Assembly: GCA_016617785.1 (NCBI GenBank)
Contig: JADILM010000004.1
Span: 434,001 to 498,000 of the forward strand
From: Sporobolomyces roseus
Taxonomy: Eukaryota; Basidiomycota; Microbotryomycetes; Sporidiobolales; Sporidiobolaceae
Length of the DNA stretch: 64,000 nt
Direction of reading: 5' to 3'
The notes under the pieces were generated by a model. It did no database searches and had not been told where the DNA came from. It worked only from the letters and a program-made list of their open reading frames with translations. Made by a program: the position numbers and the translations under genes. Positions within the stretch are counted from its first letter, which is position 1, and each line of letters opens with the position of its first letter. Positions 1-10,069 of the stretch are shown here, piece by piece.

Positions 1-1637
1 ATCGAGGGTTGAGAGGAGGAAGTGGAAGAAATCGATGCTGAGGGAGAAACGGTAGCGGAGGATAGATTTGTTGGAGGATAAAGGTGTACGTCTGAAGAGT
101 TGAGAGCAAGAAGAGATGGTCGTCGTTCATGTTCCTGTTGACGTCCCTCGTAGTTTGGCCAGTCGGGTTTCGGATACTGAGGCGAAGAATTCGGAGAAAC
201 TGATTCTTCAACAAGGTGCTGAGGCGGAGGATTCGAGAATCGTGCTTGCTGTACTGTTGTAGCGGAAGATGGAGCGGTAGATTGGGATGTAGGCTGAGGA
301 GGGAAGAAAGAAGGAGTCCAAGGGGCTTTCGGGGTTCTGTCGCTCGAATGTGCTGAAGATACTGATCGGAAAGAAGGATGAGGGGAAGACTGAATCGGCA
401 TAGTCGTTTGAATCGGAGGTGGATAGTGTTGTTTTGATTCGCGGATATGCTCCATCTCAGATTCAGGTCGAGATCTTGAAGTCGTAGGAAAGGTCGGTGG
501 GTGTAGAGCCTGATCGAATTCCCAAGCGTTCCTCTCCTCGTCTGACTGCGCCTCGTCCTCGTCTGTCGAAGGCTCGTTCGGATCTTTCCAATCACCTGCT
601 GAACTCCTCTGGGTCGAGGGCGATTCCGATCGATCCGTCTCGCTATCTCCCATCGAAATCCCAATCCCTATTCCAGTTCGAGGATCCTCCCGAGGTTGTG
701 ATTGAACAGGGGCTCCGAGTTGTGGTGGCGGACCTGCCGAAAGAGTCTCCTTCGCACTCAAGTTTGCGCCTAATCGCCAATCTAAACCGCTAACACTGCC
801 ACTCCTCGGTCGCGCCCTTCCGATCCTTCCTACTACCGCCAACCTGTCCCGCACCGGTGGCTGACTCGAAGGTGCAGGACTAGCCAATCTCCTCGCTGAC
901 AGCTTCCTCATCAAGTTCACCCTCGCTTCACTTCGTTCCGTTCCTTGCTCACTTTCACCCTGAGTCTGGTTCATAGACTGATCTTGTGCTGTAGGCTGAG
1001 GTTGTAGGTAAAGTTGAGACTGAGCGAGTTGAATCGATTCGAGGATTTCCGTCGTTGTTCCCGCGACCAAACCTCCCGTCACTCCTATCCCAGTCACCGT
1101 GTTGTTCCGTTTCAAGATCGGTGGTTTCACTGCATTCGTTGCCATACCTTGTTGACCTCGATTGACCGCAGCTGCCGTCGTATTGTTCCTCCTCAATCCC
1201 GGTCCGAATTCTCTGTTCTGGTTCCCTAACTCCAGCTTTGCCCTCGCTCTCCTCTGCAGATCCTCCAACGTCGGTAAAGGTTCGTTTGTTGCGAAGAATG
1301 TCGGAGGAGGAGTAGGTGGAGCAGTTCCAGTCAGTTTCGACATTGCCAATTGACGAGCTAAGAGTGAAGCGGTTCTTTCGAGGGAGGAAGCGCCGGGAGG
1401 GTTGAGGAAGAGAGAGGTATCGTCATCGTCGTAAGGAGGTCGAGAGTGGGAAGTGTAAGCTCTTGGTCGAGTTCGAGAGTAGCGGGTTTGTGTGGGAGAA
1501 GAGGAAGTCGAAGGGGAAGGAGAAGTAGTGGATTTCGAAGGGGATTCTCGCGTTGAAGCTGCTCGTTTCAACATTGCTACCGCTGCCTGCCTCGGATTGA
1601 GAGGAACATCGTCTTGCTCGATCGCTGGATCTGACAT
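1..1637 (-). CDS. Large disordered hypothetical protein, C-terminus off the left edge
   Basis: Read on the minus strand from the ATG at 1637, the frame stays open for about 545 codons to the window edge without a stop, which is far beyond chance. The start reads MSDPAIEQDD. The protein is rich in Ser, Pro, Gln and Arg with acidic patches such as STDEDEAQSDEE and few hydrophobic stretches, so it is probably largely disordered. I see no known domain; one may lie beyond the edge. The bases just before the ATG end in CTAG, so 1637 could instead be the first codon of an internal exon of the gene upstream (1841-2916). I prefer a start here because the upstream frame stops at 1841. Function unknown. 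Confidence 0.6.
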   Translation of the reverse strand, partial: MSDPAIEQDDVPLNPRQAAVAMLKRAASTRESPSKSTTSPSPSTSSSPTQTRYSRTRPRAYTSHSRPPYDDDDTSLFLNPPGASSLERTASLLARQLAMSKLTGTAPPTPPPTFFATNEPLPTLEDLQRRARAKLELGNQNREFGPGLRRNNTTAAAVNRGQQGMATNAVKPPILKRNNTVTGIGVTGGLVAGTTTEILESIQLAQSQLYLQPQPTAQDQSMNQTQGESEQGTERSEARVNLMRKLSARRLASPAPSSQPPVRDRLAVVGRIGRARPRSGSVSGLDWRLGANLSAKETLSAGPPPQLGAPVQSQPREDPRTGIGIGISMGDSETDRSESPSTQRSSAGDWKDPNEPSTDEDEAQSDEERNAWEFDQALHPPTFPTTSRSRPESEMEHIRESKQHYPPPIQTTMPIQSSPHPSFRSVSSAHSSDRTPKAPWTPSFFPPQPTSQSTAPSSATTVQQARFSNPPPQHLVEESVSPNSSPQYPKPDWPNYEGRQQEHERRPSLLALNSSDVHLYPPTNLSSATVSPSASISSTSSSQPS

Positions 1638-1840
1638 CTAGCGGAATTCCCGAGAAGAGGAGGCGATGAAGTTCGAGGCAGAGGGGAGAGAGAGGAGAGG
1701 AGGAGGTCCGAGGAGAGATAGCGCCGCCTGCCTTTGCGTTCCTTCGTATAACTCTTCCGTATCTATCGGTAGGTATGTAGTCTGTCAGGGAGCTTGAGGA
1801 AGTCGAGGAGGGCGGTTGTTGGAATCGGAGAAGACAAGGG

Positions 1841-2916
1841 CTAGAAGCGAGTCTTGACAATTCCTACTCCTCTGACTCCTGGAGAGTCGTATAGAGGTAT
1901 AGTGATTGGTGATACAGCGCTAGCTTGGTGGTGGGAAGAAGAAGACCGTCTCTTAGGTCTTGTCGTCGCTTCCTTGACTTTCTTCCCGCATCCCTGAAGA
2001 TGATCTGGGTTACTCGACAGCACTTTCAATACCTCTAGTATGCTACCCTCGCAAGCGCAACGCGTCCTCTCGTCTCTCTCCCCTCTACTTAATCGTTCAA
2101 CTTCAGCTTTCAGGACGACTTCACAGCTGTTCTACCACTACAGCGAGGCTGGGAGACACTCTCAAGACATACTTGTAAGAGGAGAGGACCTCCACGAGCC
2201 GTCTCGAGATGTGGCCAATGATTGTCGACCCTCTGTTCGCAGATATCGCCTCATTTCCGCACCTTTCGCACCCTGCTTCACGAAGACAGGGTACACGGCT
2301 CTACATTCGGGGACAGGAGGAACGACTAGAAGTAGGATGGGGTCGGCGGCGAGAGCGGCAACGCTGTCTGAAACGGTTTTTGCTCGCCTCAAAATCGAAA
2401 ATGGGGACTTCAATGGCTTCAGAGGGGAGAATAGGCCTCAAAGGGCGGCAGAACGGGATCAGTTGGACTGTCAGGTCTCGGATGTTCGTCTCTGAACGGT
2501 TGTTGCTCAATGTACGGAACGTTATCGAACAACGCTTTCGCAAGTTTGACCTGAACGCTAGCTCAATCATACCCTGCCTCAGAGTCGACGGCCGCTTCTC
2601 GAGGTCAAGCTGGAGCACCTTCAGCTCAATCACGTCGATCAGTGAGTGCTCCATTCTTCCGCAATGAACGCAATCGAGCCATGAAGCGAGCTAACGAAAC
2701 TTTTCCAGAAAATCGACTTCGCAAAAACCCTTCGAGTCCGACGCTTCAAGGCAGAACAAGCTCTTACAACGGTCTCTCTCACTGTCGCTTGAGCTTCGTA
2801 TTACTCTCTTTCGGCTTCGGCACTTCGACTCTGGACGAGATAGCTTGCTTCAAAATTTGTCGCGTCCTGCAAAGCGATTAGAAAGTTTCCTTTCCTGCAG
2901 CTGTGCAGGATCGACA
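1841..2916 (-). CDS. Intron-rich hypothetical gene, exon structure only partly resolved
   Basis: Several minus-strand stretches look coding, but I could not join them into one certain model. The best-supported part is an exon beginning after the acceptor near 2131 (frame AACAGCTGTGAA), which reads SCEVVLKAEVERLSRGERDE, then a Cys-containing segment RCACEGSILEVLKVL, a Lys/Arg-rich segment, and a stop at 1841. An exon further upstream (about 2162-2232) ends HLETARGGPLLLQ at a GTATGT donor. Around 2430-2560 another frame reads VKLAKALFDNVPYIEQQPF. A possible start is the ATG at 2916 (MSILHSCRKG). No family recognised. It is transcribed divergently from the DUF6534-type gene at 3475. Confidence 0.35.
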
Positions 2917-3474
2917 TTTGATATTACTCGACTTGCTCCAGAGCTCGAATACTAACTAAATACTTGTTACAGTTAATGAAGACGCTTACAAGATCGGTTG
3001 CAATCATTAGCTCAAGACCCCTCAATTCCTCAACGGTCGACTACTCTACTCTACCTAAGTATCTCGACATTCTCGCTGGACTCAACCTCAGCAACGGTGA
3101 CGACAGACAGTAGAGGCTCTCAATCCCGCAGCGGTTACAGTTTTTCACTCCTGCGAATTTTCCGTCCCTCCCAACCTGAGATTTCCTGCGTCCCTTCTCT
3201 CCCGCCAATAACTTTTTTAGCTTCGTTTCGACGTTCCTTCCTGCCAACAATCTTCCCTCGAAACCTCTCAAAACCTCCTTCCTGCTCATAGTGGAGAGAA
3301 GATTGAACAACTTTGATCTCAAAACCTCGACGATCTCTTCTCCTCCTCCTCCTCTCTCTCATTACATTTCTCGTTCTTTCTCTCACGCACTACCAGCAAC
3401 ACTCGCATCCTCTCACCTTCCGCCCAACTCGACAGCCTTCACTAGCACACTCTTTCTTTTCCGACTCAAGCAAT
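2917..3474. other. Divergent intergenic region
   Basis: About 560 bases between two divergent genes. It is pyrimidine-rich on the plus strand as it approaches the ATG at 3475 (TCTCTTCTCCTCCTCC near 3336), as is common in fungal 5' leaders. I see no convincing reading frame and no RNA gene. Confidence 0.4.
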
Positions 3475-5351
3475 ATGGGAGTTTTCGGTACGCTGTTTCG
3501 CTTCGCATACATGGTCAAACAGCTCGAACTGACCAATCCTTTGTGACTGCAGACGGATCAATCGGAGCTTTCGGTAAGTCGACGACGAATTTGCCATGAG
3601 AGCTTGATCGTCGTCCTCAATCATGGAACTAACTCTCAACTTTCGTCTTTCTCGCTTTCACAGTCATCGGAACGAGTAAGCTTATCACGTCTTTGTTCTA
3701 GACGAAACTTTTCGCTGATATCAACTCGACAACTCGCAGCATTCTCTACCTTCCTCCTCGGTATCACCTCGACTCAAGCCTATTACTACTTCCAAACTTT
3801 CCCGAATGACAAACGACTGTACTGGTGGCTCGTCGTCTTTATGTGTGTCCTCGACTGGAGTCACAGTGCGATCAGCATGTACACGATCTACGACTGGACG
3901 GTGACCCACTACGGTGAAGTTGCTCATCTCGCAAAGTCCCCCTGGTCATTCGCCGTATGTCTTCATTACTTCTCGATACATCTTGTCGTCCTTATCACTG
4001 ACTCTCTGAAATACTCAGGTCGACCCGATGATGACTGGAGTCGCCGCCGCCGTCTGTCGTGAGTCGACAGACCTTCTTAACCCTTCCCTCGAAACCGAGA
4101 ACTGATCAAGTAAGCATCTTGTCGCTTACAGAATTCTTCTACGCCTACCGAGTCTACATCGTCGGGAAGCGTCAACTCGCAGTTCCCATCGTCATCTGCG
4201 TCCTTGCCCTCGTCTCCCTCGGATTCTCGATCGGAGCGACTGAACAAATCTTCACTCTGCAATACTTCTCCAAATTTCAAAGCTACACTTACGGTGTCGC
4301 CTCATGGCTCTGCGCGTACGTCAATCGCTCTCTCACTATGCGTGGATCTCCCGGTTAATTAGCTTGTGAGGAAACAGCGCTGCCGCAGCAGATTTGGTGA
4401 TCACTTTCTCTCTCGTGTACTACCTCAACAAGTCCAAGACTGGTCTTTTGCAAACCAACTCGTGAGTCTCGTCATTCTTCCGATTCCGCTCGACGGAAGC
4501 TGACTTGTCTACCCTTCTTAAGAATCCTCAACCGACTCATCGAATTGATCATCTCGACTAACGGTCTTACCGCCGCGATGGCTCTCATCGATGCCGTCCT
4601 CTTCGGAGTTCTCAGCACGAGCTGGCACGTCGCTGTCAACCTCACTCTCATCAAACTCTACTTCAACTCTCTCCTCGTTTCGCGTGAGTCTTCTTTCTAG
4701 CCTTTCGCGATGAGCTTGTCTGATCTTTGTCGTCGATAGTGAACGCTCGTGCCGATCTCGAACGATACCTCTCTGGTGGTGCAGGACGCTACCAGAACGA
4801 ACGATCGCGACCCCTCGGTCCTCACTCTCACTCCGCCGGCGGTCACTCTGGCGTCCAATCAACCGGTTACGCTTCCACGCACACTGCCAGTCATGTCGAG
4901 AAACCTGACAATGAGGTTCAGACAATGCTTGGGTTCAACTCTCACGATTGGTGAGTTCTGCGTCTCCACCGTCGGGTGATTCGAAAGTGTGGCTAACATC
5001 GCTGAATTCGTTCGTAGCAACCCTGCGATTTTCTACCAAGCCAAAGCGATTCCTCCAACTATCGCCGAAGGGATTAAGGTCACTACTCAGTGAGTCGAGC
5101 TCGAACTCCTGTCGCATCTTTCTCCTCGAGACTGACTGTGCTCCCTTTCCTCCAGCCAAACGGTCACGACCGATCACTCTGCTTACCCTCCTAATCGCTC
5201 GACCGACAAAGATCTCTCATTCGACGAGAAGGACATGTCCATGACCGACTCTGACTCTCGATCACTCCCCTCAAACGGTATCGACCTGATGGCCGCGCTC
5301 GAAAGGTCACCAACCGCTCCACGACCTCGACGCTCAGAGGACATGGTCTAA
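3475..5351 (+). CDS. DUF6534-type multispan membrane protein
   Basis: About ten exons give an uninterrupted protein that starts MGVFDGSIGAFVIGTTFSTF. The first exons are tiny (13, 21 and 12 nt), with consistent phases at each GTxxGT donor. The protein has about seven hydrophobic spans, for example YWWLVVFMCVLDW, IVICVLALVSLGFSIG and LVITFSLVYYLN. The segment GVLSTSWHVAVNLTLIKLYF followed by NSLLVSLNAR is the characteristic C-terminal signature of the DUF6534 family of basidiomycete seven-span proteins. A hydrophilic tail of about 120 residues, rich in Ser, His and Asp, follows and ends RPRRSEDMV. The role of the family is unknown; a receptor-like function in the plasma membrane is commonly assumed. 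It converges on the uracil-DNA glycosylase gene, with 235 bases between stops. Confidence 0.88.
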
Positions 5352-5586
5352 ATTTCTCGGTTTCTCATATCGTTATCTTCATACGCATTGTTTTCAGTTG
5401 TCTAATTAGTAACTAGGTTGTCTTTTCGTCTCGATCATTTAGTAGTATACCTCTCTTTTTTAGTAGCCTTGTTTCTCATGATTCTCCTCTCCTCATCGCG
5501 ACGTACAAGACACGATCATTATCAAAAAGGTCGGTTGAGCAGCGACGTTACAAGCGAGTTCAAGCTGATCGTTTTTCCTCTTGCTC

Positions 5587-7009
5587 TCATTCCTCTTTGT
5601 TCTCCTTCTCTTCATCCGTCTTTTCATCCTCAATCTCAATCTTCGTCCATTCAATCTTCGCTTCAGCTGTGGGAAGCGACATCGACTCAACTCGCGATTT
5701 CACAAGGCTGAATGAAGCGACGTCGAGAAACTCACCTCCATATTTCTGTTCGAGCCAATCATTCGCTTTCTTGAAGTGACCATTACCAAAGAACCCTCTC
5801 CTCGCTGACAACGGCGAAGGATGCTAGCCAAGAGGAAACAAATCTGGTGTCAGCCTCGACTCCGTCGGAAAGAGGGGAAAGAACGAAACGAACGGGACTT
5901 GTCAGAATCAAATGTTTCTTCTTATCCATTTTCGCCACCCTTTTCGCCGCCCAAGCTCCCCACGCAAGTACGACCACTCCTTTCCCTTCCTTCCCGACCT
6001 CTCCACTTCCACCATATCGATCGACGAGATCAACTATCTTGTCAGTGAATGTTTCCCATCCTTTCCCGGAATGAGCTCCGGCTTGATGGGGTTTGACTGT
6101 GAGAGAGGTATTGAGGAGGAGGACTCCCGATCGTGCGAGAGAAGTGAGGGATCTGCGAGACAAACTTGACGCTCAGTGGCTGTTGGCAGGGAGACTGAGT
6201 TAGATTGGTGCTCACCCGTGAGTAGGCACAGCAAATGAGGGGTACTCGTCTTTGATCTCTTTGTAAATGTTGCGAAGTGAGGGGGGAATCTTGATTCCAG
6301 GTCGAACAGAGAAGCAGAGGCCGTGAGCTTGACCTGAGTGAATTGTAAAAAGCTGGTCAGCGCGAGACAGCTTAGCGAGGATACCAGAGGAGTTACCGAT
6401 ATCGTGGTAAGGATCCCTGCGAGGATGACGACGAACACCAAAATCAGCAAATATCACTTCAGGTGTGCGATCGTTCAGACTCACTGTCCGAGAATGACGA
6501 CCTTGACGTGTTCCAGCGGTGTGTAACGAGACCACGAGTACACGTCGTGAGCTGTCATTCGAACAGGATATCGCCATCAGTTACCATCCGAGACTGGATA
6601 ATGAAAATTCTTCGCACTCACCCGGCGGCAACACAGTCAATTTCCCTTTCTCGTCCTTGTCCTTCAAACCCCTCAATCCTTCCTTCCACAAGAACTTCTT
6701 CAACTCCCTGAAATAAGGTTTCTTGATCTCATCCTTCAGCAAGGCCAACCAAGAAGGATCGAGAGTATCGCATTCGAGTTTGAGTAGGTCTGCTTCAGTC
6801 GGTTCGGACCCTTTCGTCGATAGAGATTCTCTGTAGGATGACAAGGAGAACGTAGAAGCGGAGGAAGGAGTGGTGGTGCTGAGTGGGGCGGCTGAGGAAG
6901 AGGAGGAAGCGAGAGGGGGTGAAGAGAGGCGAGGTCGTTTTGCGGCGGGTGCTGGAGGTGAAAGAGGTACTTTGAAGGCTTCGCCAAGGGTAAGCTGGCG
7001 TTTAGACAT
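5587..7009 (-). CDS. UNG1: Uracil-DNA glycosylase (family 1)
   Basis: Removes uracil from DNA at the start of base excision repair, in nucleus and/or mitochondria. Starting at the ATG at 7009, the protein has a disordered N-terminus with a PCNA-box-like motif QLTLGEAF at residues 5-12 and a basic KRPR. Then come [18 protein letters not shown], the catalytic water-activating motif GQDPYHD (split by an intron), [41 protein letters not shown], and the DNA-binding [13 protein letters not shown] followed by HFKKAN. All family-1 signature motifs are present. The C-terminus is short and charged ([10 protein letters not shown]). The intron before HPSPLS appears to use a weak donor (GTTCGT or GTCCCG), so that junction should be checked. 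It is divergent from the TPR gene at 7484. Confidence 0.95.
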
Positions 7010-7483
7010 AGTTGCTGGCTAGATATCGCGTTGCAGGATAGTTGAAAGAGTCTTCGAGTTTGCTGGCGATCGTCGGTTTTAAGAGCGTCTTGTTGACTTC
7101 GAGAGCTCAATAGAGGCTTCACTGAGAGGTTTCAGAGTTACTTGAGACTAGTAAGTGAGGGGAAGAAGCGAGAGAAGTTTCAACTTTCGAGTTGACGTTG
7201 ACCACATCGAATACTTCACCTGAACGCTACTCCTGGCCCTTGCGTACTACCACAACAGGCCCAACGAGATACTCAGCCCGCGTCTGAACCATACAGAGCG
7301 TTACTACAAGTTCTCGCTCTTTTTTCGATTCTTCATCTCGAGAAGGTGCGTTCTCCTCTTCATCTCCCCAGAGCTGGCAGAGCTAACCATCAATAACAAT
7401 AAATATATCATAACTCTCGACTGCACCCTTCAGACTTTCACAAGTCGACCCCTCTCACCTCGAATTTGCTAAATCTTTCAACA
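7010..7483. promoter_or_regulatory. Divergent promoter region between UNG and the TPR gene
   Basis: The region separates two start codons facing away from each other. An A/T-rich stretch AATAAATATATC at about 7399-7410 lies roughly 75 bases upstream of the ATG at 7484 and could act as a TATA-type element for the TPR gene. Nothing else is recognisable. Inferred from position and composition only. Confidence 0.35.
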
Positions 7484-9960
7484 ATGCCGCCAAAAGTCAA
7501 GCGAGTCCCCGACCTAGCACTCCGCGAACGTGGGAACGAAGTCTTCCGAGCTGGGAAATGGCAGGAGGCAGTCGAAGTCTACACAGAAGCGATCGAGAAA
7601 GATTTCGATTGTGGAGATTCAGCTCACGTCGCTGCTTTACTCTCGAATCGAATTGCTGCTCTCGTCCATCTCAAGGAGTTCAATATCGGTGAGCCCTACC
7701 TTCAACACATCGCGAGCGCCATCGCATGCTGACGTGATTTCGTGGAGAATGATAGCTCTTTGCGATGCGAAAGCCGTTCAGCGATTGCAACCGAAGTGGC
7801 CTCGAGGCTACGAACGATCCGCTTCCGTTTTCAAAGGTCTTTATCAGTACCTGGATGCAAACGAGCAGTGTAGGTCCATCTCATCGTCTCAAGAATGTTC
7901 CTCGATTAACAGAATCGGTCTGCAGATACGAAAGCTGGCATGTTGACCACCGACGGGAACGTCAAGAGGAGGATGTACTCGGCTGCGAAAGAATGCCTAG
8001 ACGCCGAGATGCCTACTTGGGACGATACGATCTTCCTCAATTACGAACAAGCGAAACAGAAAGTGGACGATTTCGACTCCCGACTTGCAGCTAGAACTGG
8101 GTTTGAGGCATGGCGCAAGTGTGAGATGGATTGGGGAAACGCGTGTAGCTTTGCGTTGACCCAGCATGAGCGTATGGAAGCGATCTGGAACATACTCGGT
8201 GAGTTCTCCTTCACTCGATCGTCGACAATCACAACTCATTCACTTTCTTGTCAATAGACGCTTTCACGATCGAGAACAGAGCCCTCCACTTCATCACTTT
8301 TGAGACTACGCTGGAGCAAACGAGAACGAAGATGTTCGAGCTGTATCAGATGAATTGTCGCCCGTTGTTGCCGGTGAATCCTGCTGGATCTTTGAGCGTC
8401 GGGGAGAAGGTGAAGCGTCTGGAGGATGTTGTCAATACTCGAGGATGGGATGGATGTCAGTGAGTCACCGCGCTGTCTCCCACTTTGCTCTCCACCATCA
8501 GTCACTCACTCGAATCGCTCACTATTGAACAGGGGAGCTCGACAGCTTTTGTACAACTATGTTCGCTTCACTTGGTTTTTCGCGGCATCCTACTCTATCG
8601 GAGCGGGAGAAGGTGAATCTGACTCCCACTTCATAATCAGCAATTCACTCACGAAATACTTTCCGCAGAACTCGCACAACCTCTTCTACTGGATACCAAG
8701 GCATTCATCGAACGCGCTCGAGCGAACTGGCCAGAGGAGGTGACGACAATGAATGATGACAACGCGCTCGACCTAAGAATGCTGCAAGAAGCGAAGATTC
8801 GAATTATGGGTAAGTCTCCTTTCTCCTCTGCTCGGTGTAGCCTGACGCACTGATACTGATACATCCCTGACGCTTCAGAGAGTACGCTCAACCTGGTCGA
8901 GTACGAAAGAATGAAGTTGTCGAAATCGATTGGCCTGGAGAAGATGGGGGCAGAAGCGCTCGATGTACTCTCCATCCATCGGTTCATCAGATTCGCCGAA
9001 ACTGACCCTGATCGCTTCTGTGCAGATCGCCATCGCGAGAGTCTCAACCACACCAGAATCCGAGGATCCGACAGAGAATCTGGCTCGACGTGTGAGACAT
9101 CTCGCATTCTATCCTTGATCTGCTCGCTAATCTCGATCATTGTCAGACTCGACCTCTCATACGAGCTCTTCTTGCACAAGCGTTTGGCTTGAGAGCTCGA
9201 GCACAGATGAAGAAGAATCTTGAAGCGTCTCAAGCTGGAAATCTCTGTATTTGGCCTAATCTTGAGATGCTTAGAACCGCTTCTACGTTAGGTAGGCCCT
9301 GTTTCACCGCATCTGCCCGAGAAACGAGCTGATGCGAAAGGATCGGAGGTTTACAGCGAAGAAAGCAGTTGAATTGTGTCCTCAGGATGATCTCGATCGG
9401 GTACGAGCTATGAATCTCGCTCTCGTTTGGTACGTACCGCTCGCCCTCGATTTGGTATCTACCGCACTAATCAGGGGTGAAGACCGATGTACAGCGACTT
9501 CTGGGTTGGAGGAATGACAATTGAGGAAGCTTTCAAACGAGTCGCAGAAATCGAGCGAGTCAAAGAGTACATCAGTCGATTCTGTGAGTCGACTCCCCCA
9601 TCTCGAGAGCCTGTCGTGGCTTACTGACTAGTTTGAGAAGATGGACCTTGCGACGAACTCTCGCTCGACACTCTTCGAATTCGCAATATTTGCACAATGA
9701 TCCATTACAACCTCAACATGATCGCCACAAACCCCTTCGTCGAGTACTCAAATGCGTGCTATTCGATCCCGGTTCAGCGCAAGTATCTCTTCGACAAGAC
9801 ACTGAAAGCGTGTGGACTGGTGAAAGCGAAGAATGTTGGAGATGCCGTCGATCGGAAAATAATCAGTAAACAGGACGTCGAATGGTACATGGGACAAGAG
9901 ATTGGCGGGGATTGCGAGAACTGGGATGTGTATACCAAGGAATGGAATGATACGATTTGA
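7484..9960 (+). CDS. TPR-domain protein of unknown function
   Basis: About ten exons with consistent phases. The N-terminus carries tandem TPR helices: LALRERGNEVFRAGKWQEAV, then LLSNRIAALVHLKEF, then PKWPRGYERSASVFKGLYQY. The N, N and K/R residues sit where Hsp90/Hsp70 co-chaperone TPRs bind the C-terminal EEVD, so chaperone binding is possible (inference). The rest is a long helical region with no domain I recognise, containing RFTWFFAASYSIGAGE, KKAVELCPQDDLDRVRAMNL and a C-terminal part ending YTKEWNDTI*. It resembles the uncharacterised TPR-like proteins common in basidiomycetes. It converges on the Miro gene, with about 110 bases between stops. Confidence 0.8.
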
Positions 9961-10069
9961 GAGCAGAGCGCTCAAATTCCCCCATCTCTCGTCTCGCATA
10001 GAAAAGGAGAGACCGAAAATTATATCTAATTATGCAACAAGAGGGACAGACTAATTCAACAGACACTGC

